NCBI RefSeq assembly: GCF_000316115.1 | Contig: NZ_JH993793.1 | Span: forward strand, 62,001 to 126,000 | Direction: 5' to 3' | Length of the DNA stretch: 64,000 bases | From: Leptolyngbya sp. PCC 7375 | GTDB taxonomy: Bacteria; Cyanobacteriota; Cyanobacteriia; Phormidesmidales; Phormidesmidaceae | Shown here: piece by piece, positions 17,656-25,639 of the stretch | Layout: each line of letters opens with the position of its first letter | How positions within the stretch are numbered: position 1 is the first letter of the stretch | Translations under genes and position numbers: made by a program | The notes under the pieces: generated by a model | The model's database searches: none | What the model was told of the DNA's origin: nothing | Seen by the model: only the letters and a program-made list of their open reading frames with translations

Positions 17656-19320
17656 GTGAAGACACAGAGCACCTCTGCTTCTACGTTTGTAGAAGAGCAG
17701 GATAATCCTCTCTTAGAAATATTCAAACATCGATACGATTTCATCTACGCATCCCATCCACGGCCAGGTGAAAAACCGATCTGGTTTACCGAGGACAGGC
17801 ATCCGCTCTCAGATAGACTTATCCAGCAGGGAAGTTACCTATACGGTGTGAGGTTTGGCCCTACGACTAACTACGCACTTCTCGATATTGACACCGGCTC
17901 GGCCTATCACCCAAAAAGAGACCCCTTAGCACTCAATAGAATCCAATCAACGTTGGAAAAAACAATGGGGATCGTTACTTCGGTAACATGCCAGAGTTCT
18001 TACAGTGAAGGGCTCCACTTATATTTACCGCTCGACCAGGAGTTTACTTCCTGGGAGCTGGGGATAGCCCTTACCAGTGTTCTTGAAAATGCAGGATTTT
18101 CCGTTTCGGCTGGTCAGCTCGAAGTATTTCCCAATGCTCGTCACTTTGGCAGTGATGGCCAGTTGAACCTATTTAATGGTCACAGACTTCCATGTTTTAA
18201 ACACGGATTCTGTTTACTTAATGATGACCTGGAACCAATCATCAACGGAGACGAAGATACATTTATCCGCCATTGGAAATTTGCTCACGCAAAAAACGAT
18301 CTGACACCGAAAAAGCTGAAAAAAGTTCTCAAGACGGCGTATCGAAAAACTTATCGCATCTCCAGCAAAGCGGAAAAATTCCTTAACGACCTCAAAGTGG
18401 AAATTGAATATGGATGGACGGACTCTGGACAAACCAATCGACTCCTTGGGCGCATCGTCATGTTCTACTTCGTCTTCGGACATGTCCTTGGAGCAAACGA
18501 GCCACTTGAAGGAAAGTCGCTAGAAAAAAAGGTAGTAGAAGTTGCCAGACAGCTCCCAGGATTTGAGGAATTTTGCAATCATCAGCAGGAACTGGAAAAA
18601 CGGGTCGACGAATGGGTCTCCTGCATAGAAAACAGTCACTACTATCACTATGGTTATGACTCTATCCCTAAGGCTGACCTAGACAAGCAGGATAAACGAG
18701 CTGAGAGAAACAAGCAAATAGAAAACGAAGCGAGAGAACGTATCAATACGGGAGTCAAAAAGCTCCTCGAAGAAAACGCGCTCCCATCAGGTATCACGGC
18801 CCGATATGACGCACTAACAGCACAAGGTATTAGCGGTCAAACGCTATACAAGCACCGCGACTTATGGCATCCAAAGCACATACAAACCGAAGAAGCAGGA
18901 CAAGCAGAATTAGATCTTAAAGCTGAATTTTGCGAAGGCCCCTCTGCGAGGAGCGCAGGGGCCTTCGCAAAATCACAGTCAAGCTTATTATCTCCTGTAG
19001 AGTGTAATTCTTCTGAAATCAAGGCCTCCAGCGATCAACCAAATAGCAACAAAACTACTCTTGAGTGTAATCAGACAGCCAATCAAGGTTCTAAGCCCCT
19101 AACACCAGAAGAAAAAGTCCAAACGGTCAAAGATGACATTAGAAAGGCACTTGCCTCTGAGCAGCAACGACGCCAGGATCAGCAGACCTCCTACAATCAA
19201 TCAGATACCGCACGAATAGAGCATTCTCATAGAACACAGATGAAGCAGTGGCGTGATTCAGGCGATCCTATCTTGAGTGCAGAAGCGAGGAAATGGTTTG
19301 AGCAGAATGGCAAAACGTAA
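17656..19320 (+). CDS. Primase-like (AEP fold) plasmid replication protein
   Basis: A 554-residue protein with the motifs of archaeo-eukaryotic primases: the metal-binding D-x-D in YALLDIDTG (Asp77 and Asp79), the S-x-G-x-H-like box SYSEGLHLYLPL (about residues 115-126) and a conserved EVFPN stretch near 158. Such primases act as replication proteins on many plasmids. The C-terminal half is helical and charged, with a possible helix-turn-helix near 375-395 (ITARYDALTAQGISGQTLYK). The start is GTG at 17656. A 16-bp perfect inverted repeat lies within the coding sequence at 18928-18972. The adjoining partition genes on the opposite strand support a replication role. Family name not certain. Confidence 0.7.
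   Translation: MKTQSTSASTFVEEQDNPLLEIFKHRYDFIYASHPRPGEKPIWFTEDRHPLSDRLIQQGSYLYGVRFGPTTNYALLDIDTGSAYHPKRDPLALNRIQSTLEKTMGIVTSVTCQSSYSEGLHLYLPLDQEFTSWELGIALTSVLENAGFSVSAGQLEVFPNARHFGSDGQLNLFNGHRLPCFKHGFCLLNDDLEPIINGDEDTFIRHWKFAHAKNDLTPKKLKKVLKTAYRKTYRISSKAEKFLNDLKVEIEYGWTDSGQTNRLLGRIVMFYFVFGHVLGANEPLEGKSLEKKVVEVARQLPGFEEFCNHQQELEKRVDEWVSCIENSHYYHYGYDSIPKADLDKQDKRAERNKQIENEARERINTGVKKLLEENALPSGITARYDALTAQGISGQTLYKHRDLWHPKHIQTEEAGQAELDLKAEFCEGPSARSAGAFAKSQSSLLSPVECNSSEIKASSDQPNSNKTTLECNQTANQGSKPLTPEEKVQTVKDDIRKALASEQQRRQDQQTSYNQSDTARIEHSHRTQMKQWRDSGDPILSAEARKWFEQNGKT
18928..18972. repeat. Palindromic insert inside the replication gene
   Basis: Perfect 16-bp arms, TTTTGCGAAGGCCCCT at 18928-18943 and its complement at 18957-18972, enclose a 13-base loop that itself contains TGCG/CGCA. 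The unit is in frame and codes for residues about 424-440 of the primase-like protein, in a flexible-looking Ala/Ser/Gly part. It resembles a palindromic element inserted in frame, or a hairpin that acts on the mRNA or ssDNA. Confidence 0.6.
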
Positions 19321-19450
19321 GCATTGAGAAGGCAGTGGCCATACCTTACCAATGCTTTCTCAATGGCAAAGCATTACGAAAGAGCTTGATATTAAAAGGT
19401 GACAGCTTTGCTAGCTTTCCCCCTAGTTATGCTCTGAAGATCGCAGAGTT

Positions 19451-19472
19451 TAACCCATAAAATTATGGGTTA
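19451..19472. terminator. Hairpin between convergent rep and parB genes
   Basis: TAACCCATAA (19451-19460) and TTATGGGTTA (19463-19472) form a 10-bp inverted repeat in the gap between two converging genes, 35 bases after the parB stop. The place suits a two-way terminator, but no U tract follows on either strand. A second inverted repeat, CATTGAGAA/TTCTCAATG, is just after the rep stop (19322-19330 and 19357-19365). Confidence 0.4.
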
Positions 19473-19507
19473 GATGACATTGATAGAATATTTGATCTTG
19501 CTTGCTG

Positions 19508-20455
19508 CTATGCAGTATGTGGCTCGATATCAAGTGCATCTTGCATGGCAGCAAGCAATTTTTCTACTTTCTGAGTATCAGACCAGATTGAGGATTTTGC
19601 AAGCTGAGTCCATAAGGTTTTTACTGGCTTTGGTGGCCCCATTTTTGTGATCGAATTCTTGCGGGCTGGTGGTTGATTGAGGGCCTTTATCTGCTCTTTG
19701 ATTTTGCGCACTGAAAGTTTGCGATCGATGGCTTCTTTAAGGAGTAATTGTCGTTGCTTAGAATCTTTTACTTTGTTGATTTCTAGGACATGATTGTAGC
19801 CAAGTACTCCACTCAGATGGGCTTCGCGAAGCTCTTCAGGAAGATTGAGTAGCGGGAGGTATGTTGTTCGGAATGTAGATAGCTCTATTCCAAAGCGCTT
19901 GAGAATATCGATAATTTTGTTTGTTTCCGAGTTGAGAAGAACGTTCTTCTCACTGCGAGACATTCGATTTCCTGCAGACTGAACCAGTTCAATGATGGCT
20001 TTTCGGGGTATGTTGTGTCTCAGCTCTATGAGATGGAGAATTCCCTCAACTTCCTCCAATTTACTTAGATTTTCGCGGTTGAGGTTTTCACGCATTGCAA
20101 ATTCAAAAGCATCCTCATCTGAAAAGTCAGTGATCACGCATCGGACCTGATCTAATCTTGCTAACCTTGCGGCTCGGTATCGACGTTCTCCGGCAACGAT
20201 TTCATACTTTCCGTCTTTGCTGCGAACGTTGATTGCACCCTGAAACCCCTGTGCATCAAACGACTGAGCGAGTTCTTCAAGCTTTTTTTGATCGAAGTAT
20301 TGCCGAGGTTGGTTCGACGCTGGAACTATTTGCTCGATTGCAATCCACTGCGTGTCATCATCTTCGTCTGATGATGGCCCCAAGAAGGTGTCATAAACAT
20401 CACCCAGCTGATACGGCTCTTCTATAATTTCTTTTATGCTTGCTTGTTTGCCCAT
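19508..20455 (-). CDS. parB: ParB-family partition protein (partition locus 2)
   Basis: A 315-residue ParB. After an acidic N-terminus, the CTPase/parS-loading domain shows SNQPRQYFD, the box GERRYRAAR (residues about 92-100) and MRENLNRENLS, then the helix-turn-helix region (IPRKAIIELVQ...MSRSEKNVLL) and C-terminal basic part. ATG at 20455 overlaps the parA stop by one base (TAATG), so translation is coupled. The coding sequence itself carries a copy of the 20-bp palindrome also found upstream of parA, a candidate parS. It is a more typical ParB than the locus-1 protein. Confidence 0.92.
   Translation of the reverse strand: MGKQASIKEIIEEPYQLGDVYDTFLGPSSDEDDDTQWIAIEQIVPASNQPRQYFDQKKLEELAQSFDAQGFQGAINVRSKDGKYEIVAGERRYRAARLARLDQVRCVITDFSDEDAFEFAMRENLNRENLSKLEEVEGILHLIELRHNIPRKAIIELVQSAGNRMSRSEKNVLLNSETNKIIDILKRFGIELSTFRTTYLPLLNLPEELREAHLSGVLGYNHVLEINKVKDSKQRQLLLKEAIDRKLSVRKIKEQIKALNQPPARKNSITKMGPPKPVKTLWTQLAKSSIWSDTQKVEKLLAAMQDALDIEPHTA
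19933..19952. promoter_or_regulatory. 20-bp palindrome inside parB (candidate parS copy 1)
   Basis: TGAGAAGAACGTTCTTCTCA is exactly self-complementary and identical to the core of the palindrome upstream of parA at 21232-21251. parS sites are often found inside or near parAB, so an identical 20-bp palindrome in both places is strong circumstantial evidence. Confidence 0.7.
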
Positions 20456-21225
20456 TAATGCGTCTCCAAGTGTGCGGCAATCGCTTGCAGTGATTGCACA
20501 GCAGGATGATTAGGAAATAATTTAGCGAGTGGTGTCCGTGCTCGCCATGACTTTTCAAAATCGGTACTTTCAGGAATAGGAGGATGGACCACAAATTTTC
20601 CGAATGTCCGTTTAATGTGCTCATTTGAAGTTCTATGGATGACTTTACGTTTATCGAACATCATGGGTACGGCTCCTGCAATGCGCAAACACTTATTTGC
20701 TTTGGTTGTGATTCGACGCAACGTGTCTCCTAAATTATCAGCTCCTTCTAAACCTTTGTCAGAGGCTTTGATAGGAATGAGCACATGAGTAGATGCGACT
20801 AAGCTCATGATGCTGGATAATCCAAGGCTGGGCGGGCAGTCGATCAAGATAAAGTCATATTGATTTCTGATTGTTTGTAATCCTTGCTTGAGTAGAACTT
20901 CCTTATCTGCTGTTTGTGCGAGGGCACTTTCCAGCATCGCCGAATTATTGTTCGAGGGCACTAGATCAACTTGATGCCAATCAGAGAGGACGGGAATCGG
21001 TTCATCTTGTAACAATGTATGTGCCACAGCCTTTTCTACTGTACGTGGATTATGGCCTAATTGTCGTGTGAGAGATGCTTGCGGGTCCATATCGACTAAC
21101 AGGACGCGGGCACCTCGTTCTGCAAGATGAAATCCGAGATTTGAGGTGAGTGTGGTTTTACCCACACCTCCAGCTTGATTTACGAGTGAAATTATTCGTG
21201 CCAATCCGCTATCCTTAATATCCAT
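20455..21225 (-). CDS. parA: ParA-family partition ATPase (partition locus 2)
   Basis: A ParA-type ATPase of about 256 residues, partner of the ParB downstream. Walker A is VNQAGGVGKTTLTS (about residues 14-27), Walker A' VDMDPQAS and Walker B FILIDCPPSLG. I start at ATG 21225 (MDIKDSGLAR); the longer frame runs into the palindromic site. It has no N-terminal DNA-binding domain. A perfect 32-bp palindrome ends directly at the start codon region and probably serves as operator or parS. Confidence 0.92.
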   Translation of the reverse strand: MDIKDSGLARIISLVNQAGGVGKTTLTSNLGFHLAERGARVLLVDMDPQASLTRQLGHNPRTVEKAVAHTLLQDEPIPVLSDWHQVDLVPSNNNSAMLESALAQTADKEVLLKQGLQTIRNQYDFILIDCPPSLGLSSIMSLVASTHVLIPIKASDKGLEGADNLGDTLRRITTKANKCLRIAGAVPMMFDKRKVIHRTSNEHIKRTFGKFVVHPPIPESTDFEKSWRARTPLAKLFPNHPAVQSLQAIAAHLETH

Positions 21226-21257
21226 AAAACATGAGAAGAACGTTCTTCTCATGTTTT
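21226..21257. promoter_or_regulatory. 32-bp palindrome at the parA start (candidate parS copy 2/operator)
   Basis: Perfect inverted repeat of 16-bp half-sites (AAAACATGAGAAGAAC and complement) centred at 21241/21242, touching the parA ATG at 21225. Its inner 20 bases are identical to the palindrome inside parB. Its position would let a bound ParB repress the operon. Confidence 0.75.
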
Positions 21258-21501
21258 AATTTGAGTTCCTACTCATTGGAGAGTTCCATAAGTCTCCAGA
21301 TATATCAAGCATTTTATGCGTATTGGGAAAATGCTGATCTCCGTTGAGAAGGGCTAATCAAGTAGTCGATTTTTCGGCAACAGATTTTGATTGCGTTACA
21401 TCCCGAGCTATGACACTGTCACAGTGTTTACAAACAAAATTAGTTTAGAGGTAAGTGTCTGTAGAGATTTGATTTAACTGAGCAAAAAAAAGGCACAAAA
21501 A

Positions 21502-21525
21502 AACCCGTCTGCAAACGGGTTCTTT
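21502..21525 (-). terminator. Rho-independent terminator, best on the minus strand
   Basis: AACCCGT (21502-21508) pairs with ACGGGTT (21515-21521). On the minus strand the stem is followed by a run of Ts (GGGTTTTTTTGTGCC), a good terminator; on the plus strand CTTTTG follows. No minus-strand gene is upstream of it before 22930, so the transcript it ends could be an antisense RNA to the leader of the gene at 21677. Confidence 0.65.
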
Positions 21526-21600
21526 TGTAAGGATAAGTTCTCATGGGGAGAACAGGAAGTAATCAAGACCCTTCCTAATTACCCCCTAAAACTGAGTCCG

Positions 21601-21656
21601 TCAAGGCGTTTTTTACAGCGCAACGCTATTTCTTTGCCTTGAGGCTAATTTTTTGC
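21601..21656 (+). promoter_or_regulatory. Hairpin in the leader of the second replication-type gene
   Basis: TCAAGGC (21601-21607) pairs with GCCTTGA (21636-21642) across 28 bases and is followed by GGCTAATTTTTTGC, a T run just before the coding sequence. It could be an attenuator, or part of a copy-control leader together with the minus-strand terminator at 21502. Confidence 0.4.
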
Positions 21657-21676
21657 TCCCAAAACGGGAGGATGGG

Positions 21677-22930
21677 ATGACTACATCCATTGCTGGAGGT
21701 TATGAGCCCCTGAGCGTAATCCAGTTATGCAATGTCTTAACTGCTGTGGAACAGAAAAATGTGAGCTACGGAGCTTTCCGGACTTTTTTCGCTGCCGTCT
21801 CACTGCTATCAACGAGAAATGCGGCACAGCGTGCAACTGGAAAAAAAATGCTCGTTTGCTTTGAGCTGAGTGAGCTACAAACACTAACGGGAAAAAGTAA
21901 GCGGTATGTGCAGCGAGCCCTAAGCAATTTAAAGCGAGCCAAGCTAGTAGACGTTTCCTCGTCAGCGATTACACTAAATACTGAACCGATAGAGGGTTCT
22001 CAGGAATTGTTAAGTAAGGCAGCGGGGAAGGGGAGACACGTGAATCGAGTCGTTCCTTTGCCACGTCGAATTTTGAGATACCTCGCTCGATGTTCCTTAC
22101 CCTCGTTAGCGAAGGCCCTGATCGCGTATCTCATCCGTGGGTTAAGCAAGCGTCGCGACGGGAGCCTCAATAACCGTGGCTCAGTCAAGTCGAGTTGGAT
22201 CGCCGGAATTGCTGGGATATCGCTGAGTGCAGCCAAGGCCGCTCGACAGCTGCTAATCATGATGGGGGTGCTTACAAAGGACATCGGCTCATCTCAGCAT
22301 AAACTGAACCGCACGGGTGCGTACTTTGAAATCAATACTGAGTGGCAGTCAGCAGATGAGGCGGAACGCGCCCGTCAACGTCAAGAAAGGCTGAAATCTG
22401 GACCCCCTATCGCCCAAAATGGTCCCAAATCTGACCCCCCTAATAAAAGACATAAAACTCTTTCAGATACAAAAAACCAGAGAACTCATCCTTCTGGTGC
22501 TTCAAAGAAGCAAGAACTAGGAGAACCCACTCTCCATGACATTCAGCTGGATGACCTGAAGAAAATGTCGCGCCTATTCAAGCTCTATGAGCAGGCAGTA
22601 GAACAAGGCTGGCTAGAAGCTTCTGAAGCAAATTTATTGTTCTTCATAGCGTCAGCCATCCGCGTAAAGAGAACTCCCTGTCAGGACCTAATACGGGCGT
22701 TCATAGCCATTGTTCGCAAAGACTTGAGATCACACATTACGCAAGCCCAGGAAGATGCCGCGAGAAAGCACCTTGCGGCATATCGACAGAGACCAGGGGC
22801 AGAGACAGGGACCCCAAGCAGTCACCAAAACGACGATTCATTCCAAGGTTTGAGGTCCGTCAAAGAGATTCTGTCGAACGTGCTAGAAGGGGTATCGGAA
22901 AGTTTGGGCATCCAGACTCAAGTATCGTGA
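21677..22930 (+). CDS. Putative plasmid replication initiator with winged helix
   Basis: A protein of about 417 residues. The N-terminal region (residues about 40-100) reads as a winged helix, with the recognition part LTGKSKRYVQRALSNLKRAKLV. A second helical region follows near 165-205 (SWIAGIAGISLSAAKAARQLL), as in plasmid initiators built of two winged helices. The linker is charged and the C-terminal part (about 290-390) is helical. I start at ATG 21677 because GGGAGG lies 4 bases ahead; the longer frame begins with TTG at 21653. It diverges from parAB locus 2. Initiator is an inference from fold, structured leader and context; a transcription factor is the alternative. Confidence 0.55.
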   Translation: MTTSIAGGYEPLSVIQLCNVLTAVEQKNVSYGAFRTFFAAVSLLSTRNAAQRATGKKMLVCFELSELQTLTGKSKRYVQRALSNLKRAKLVDVSSSAITLNTEPIEGSQELLSKAAGKGRHVNRVVPLPRRILRYLARCSLPSLAKALIAYLIRGLSKRRDGSLNNRGSVKSSWIAGIAGISLSAAKAARQLLIMMGVLTKDIGSSQHKLNRTGAYFEINTEWQSADEAERARQRQERLKSGPPIAQNGPKSDPPNKRHKTLSDTKNQRTHPSGASKKQELGEPTLHDIQLDDLKKMSRLFKLYEQAVEQGWLEASEANLLFFIASAIRVKRTPCQDLIRAFIAIVRKDLRSHITQAQEDAARKHLAAYRQRPGAETGTPSSHQNDDSFQGLRSVKEILSNVLEGVSESLGIQTQVS

Positions 22931-23132
22931 GTTGATATAACTCTTGCCTTACTTGCTTGTTGTTGATATCTGTCCCACTGGCCGTTTAAGTATGAACAGT
23001 AAGAGCCGATTTCTGAGGCGATGCTTGTAGATAAATGCCTAAAACTATTGCAGTTAAAGAGTTGCTATGCATGTTCTCTGAGGGTAGGGATAGGGTGGGA
23101 CACCCGCAGTTTAGCGCATATGAATTCAGTGA

Positions 23133-23879
23133 ATGAGCCAGAAAAAACACTCACAAGACCTGATTAAGAAAGCCCATCAGCTCCGGGCAGCAGGTTATAT
23201 GACGCCAGATATTTGTTGTGAATTGGATCTGCCTGGAGACGTGGTGATTGAGTTATTGATGAGTCGTGTTTCCACAGATGCACCCGTTGGAACCACATAT
23301 CCCCGTGAACAATGGACAATGCGTGAGCGATCAAAGTTGAGTCACTTGCTTGCATCACCCGCGACCGAGTTTGGGTTTCAGCCAAGCAATGTCTGGACAG
23401 CCCCCCGTGTGATTGCATTAGCGAAGCAGGTGATGGGAAAACGGCTTTCTAAGGATACGCTACGCCGAAGATTACAGGCATCCGGTATTACGTTTACTGG
23501 ACAACTCAATCGGTTAGGGTGTGCAAGGCTTCCAGAATGTGCATTTGAGCTACACCTGAGACACCCGCGCCATCAGGTCTATGGAATCACCTGGATACGT
23601 TCGAGCGATGTCGGCATTGAAAACGTTGACTATACAACAGCCCTTGTGGGCGTCACGATCAGTAATCGGATTGCCTTTTCAATTTGGCCGAAAGTCAGAT
23701 TGTCCCCACAAGGTAGGAGACATTTTCCCCTGAAATTCCTTCGAGAGCTATTAGCGTTACACAAAGAGGCCCACGTTATTGCGATCACTCCAGTTGGCAT
23801 GTTTGGGGCTCAAACGATTGAGCAGCTTCAGCACCATCACCATCGACTTCATGTTGTTGTTGCTGATGAGAGAGCATGA
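23133..23879 (+). CDS. IS630-like helix-turn-helix protein without catalytic core
   Basis: A 248-residue protein. The first 40 residues (AHQLRAAGYMTPDICCELDLPGDVV) and residues about 88-115 (WTAPRVIALAKQVMGKRLSKDTLRRRLQ) are like the two N-terminal helix-turn-helix units of IS630/Tc1-type transposases. The C-terminal half does not show the DDE residues of that family, no inverted repeats were found around it, and the frame is intact, so it may be a domesticated derivative used as a DNA-binding protein. ATG at 23133. Similarity is by pattern only. Confidence 0.5.
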   Translation: MSQKKHSQDLIKKAHQLRAAGYMTPDICCELDLPGDVVIELLMSRVSTDAPVGTTYPREQWTMRERSKLSHLLASPATEFGFQPSNVWTAPRVIALAKQVMGKRLSKDTLRRRLQASGITFTGQLNRLGCARLPECAFELHLRHPRHQVYGITWIRSSDVGIENVDYTTALVGVTISNRIAFSIWPKVRLSPQGRRHFPLKFLRELLALHKEAHVIAITPVGMFGAQTIEQLQHHHHRLHVVVADERA

Positions 23880-23984
23880 TGCCAAATTTGTCACAAAAAT
23901 ACTCGGGAAATCTACGTTCCACAAGCCTTCTTATTCGACTTATAAGGCAATGTAGTCTTCTTGAACCTTTCGGATAAATAGATA

Positions 23985-24428
23985 ATGATTATGACTCAGT
24001 CCTTGCATGAGCAACACGCGCAGCTCCAACCGAGTCACCATGCCTTTCATCCGATGAAAATCGATGGGCGCTATCAATATCGACTGATTGGCAAAGGACT
24101 GCGAGATGCCGACCGCAAAGGAATCATCATTGAATTAAAGTCCTATCCCGATGGCTGGCCGCCGGACGGACGAATCACGTTGAGGAAAATCGAACACTCG
24201 GTTGATGACATTCCGTGGAATCAAACAAGCATGGGTCAGTCTCGATTCCTTGCATGGGCGGCCATCCCAATGCGACGGAAGAATGAGGTCAGGTATCGGC
24301 AAATCGGCTTTGCTTATCTCCATGCTGATAAGCATGGCCTTGAGGTGTATCTCGACTGCTTGCCGCTCAATGGTTTTGTCTATGTCCGCCACCGTGCTCA
24401 TAAACCCGATAGCTGGACTAAGAAATGA
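23985..24428 (+). CDS. Hypothetical protein
   Basis: A 147-residue protein with an alternating strand pattern in the second half (RQIGFAYLHADKHGLEVYLD, then GFVYVRHRAH), similar in style to small plasmid proteins with a single beta-rich domain. ATG at 23985 (a second Met at codon 3). It overlaps the converging gene at 24418 by 11 bases. No family named with certainty. Confidence 0.55.
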   Translation: MIMTQSLHEQHAQLQPSHHAFHPMKIDGRYQYRLIGKGLRDADRKGIIIELKSYPDGWPPDGRITLRKIEHSVDDIPWNQTSMGQSRFLAWAAIPMRRKNEVRYRQIGFAYLHADKHGLEVYLDCLPLNGFVYVRHRAHKPDSWTKK

Positions 24429-25047
24429 GGTGCGTAGCCTCGAACGTTTCCTGAGCGGCTTTACCTCGCCACCAGTCCCACGGCTGGAGTAGGGGCAGGC
24501 TTGCCCGTCGTCGCTTATGGTTGACGCGCTCCCGCAACCATTCCATCTGCTCAATGATCCCCCGGAACCGGAACGGTGTGATTAAGTCATAATATCGCTG
24601 AAGATTTCGGTGCTCATAGTAGGCCATATCGAGAAACTTTTTCCTGAGCGGATTCCAGCGTAAACCCTGAATGCGAACACAGGGTTTTCCTCGGTTAATT
24701 CCTATGGAATAGCCACTTACGTAGATCGGCGTTTTCCGAATATCAGTCCAGTCCTCTTGCTCAAAGAATGAACTCTGACCGTCTGACGCAATAATGACAA
24801 AGAGGTTCTGAAAGCGGACATAGTGAACAGAGGCGAAGCCTTTATCCCGACGAACTTTGCGCGTTTTTCGGCAATGAGTGATCCGATACTTCTCAATGAT
24901 TTTCCGATCAATCCGCTTAAGATCATGTCTTGAGGCGATCGCATCAGCCACATAGTAGAAGTGCCCGAAGGGCAATATATACGTGACAAACCGGGTCAAA
25001 AATTTGCCGAGCTTCGGCATTTCACAAGCATATCGTGGTTGAATCAT
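24418..25047 (-). CDS. Hypothetical basic protein
   Basis: A 209-residue protein rich in Arg, Lys, Tyr and Trp. ATG at 25047 is preceded by GGAGATAG, a good ribosome site. The protein has a hydrophobic stretch at about 14-34 (LGKFLTRFVTYILPFGHFYYV) and then a basic globular part. It converges on and overlaps the neighbouring plus-strand gene. Function unknown. Confidence 0.55.
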   Translation of the reverse strand: MIQPRYACEMPKLGKFLTRFVTYILPFGHFYYVADAIASRHDLKRIDRKIIEKYRITHCRKTRKVRRDKGFASVHYVRFQNLFVIIASDGQSSFFEQEDWTDIRKTPIYVSGYSIGINRGKPCVRIQGLRWNPLRKKFLDMAYYEHRNLQRYYDLITPFRFRGIIEQMEWLRERVNHKRRRASLPLLQPWDWWRGKAAQETFEATHLIS

Positions 25048-25235
25048 CTATCTCCATTTCCAGTGAGGAAAGTGGGATACAAAGCCTCCCACTTAGGCAT
25101 CGAAAACCCTTGTTGTAGACAACCTTTTTGTATGAAGAATGAACTACGCATCTGGATACAACAGTCTGGTCTGCGGTATTTTCCGCGCCATACTGTCTTC
25201 CATATAAGCGTTGATTCGTGAATGATTACAGACTG

Positions 25236-25620
25236 TTACGTCATGACCATTATTCTCCTCATATGAGCGTTACTCCGCTGTAAAAATAAAAAGGTGTCGG
25301 TAGGAATTTGAGCGCTATGGCGGCCAAGCACACACCGCTCAAATCCACTGACAAGAGATAGTTGTTGATTGGCCAAGGCCAATGATCGGCTCTTAAGGCG
25401 GATGCTGCGGGTTACCAGCCCGTCAGTAATCGCTCCACGCGACGCATTAGATCCCATTTGCGTCGCGCTTACTCTTTTATCAGAGCAAACCTCCTCAAGC
25501 CTGACTCTCACAGTTCCAACCTGGACGTGATTCATCCTGCGAACGTTCAGGGCAGCTAGCCCACCGCTTTTTTCGGTTGTCACTGCTTCCGCAGTAAGCA
25601 TCGTAGTGTTTTGATGATGT
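25236..25620 (-). ncRNA. Structured RNA candidate (HEARO/omega-RNA-like), no adjacent IscB
   Basis: This block can fold into several perfect hairpins: CGCGACGCA with TGCGTCGCG (25438-25446 and 25459-25467), CGGG with CCCG around TTACCAG (25408-25422), ATTGGCC with GGCCAAT (25368-25374 and 25377-25383) and ATTTGAGCG with CGCTCAAAT (25306-25314 and 25336-25344). The minus-strand order, including GACGGGCTGGTAACCCG, recalls HEARO RNAs, the guide RNAs of IscB-type nucleases; I recall this from memory and cannot align it. No IscB frame follows in 25047-25235. A 121-residue frame spans the block but its sequence is dictated by the stems, so I do not call it a protein. Alternative: part of a group II intron. 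Confidence 0.4.
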
Positions 25621-25639
25621 ACTTAGGCATGGCTAGTAT

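Noticed and set aside
17292..17665. Two short minus-strand frames before the replication gene
   Set aside because: No protein-like features; the region is better read as a control region.
24135..24554. 139-residue minus-strand frame and overlapping 96-residue plus-strand frame
   Set aside because: Both are shadows of the better supported genes at 23985 and 24418.
25236..25601. 121-residue minus-strand frame
   Set aside because: Its sequence is set by a series of perfect hairpins and has no protein-like features; I treat the block as structured RNA or intron debris.
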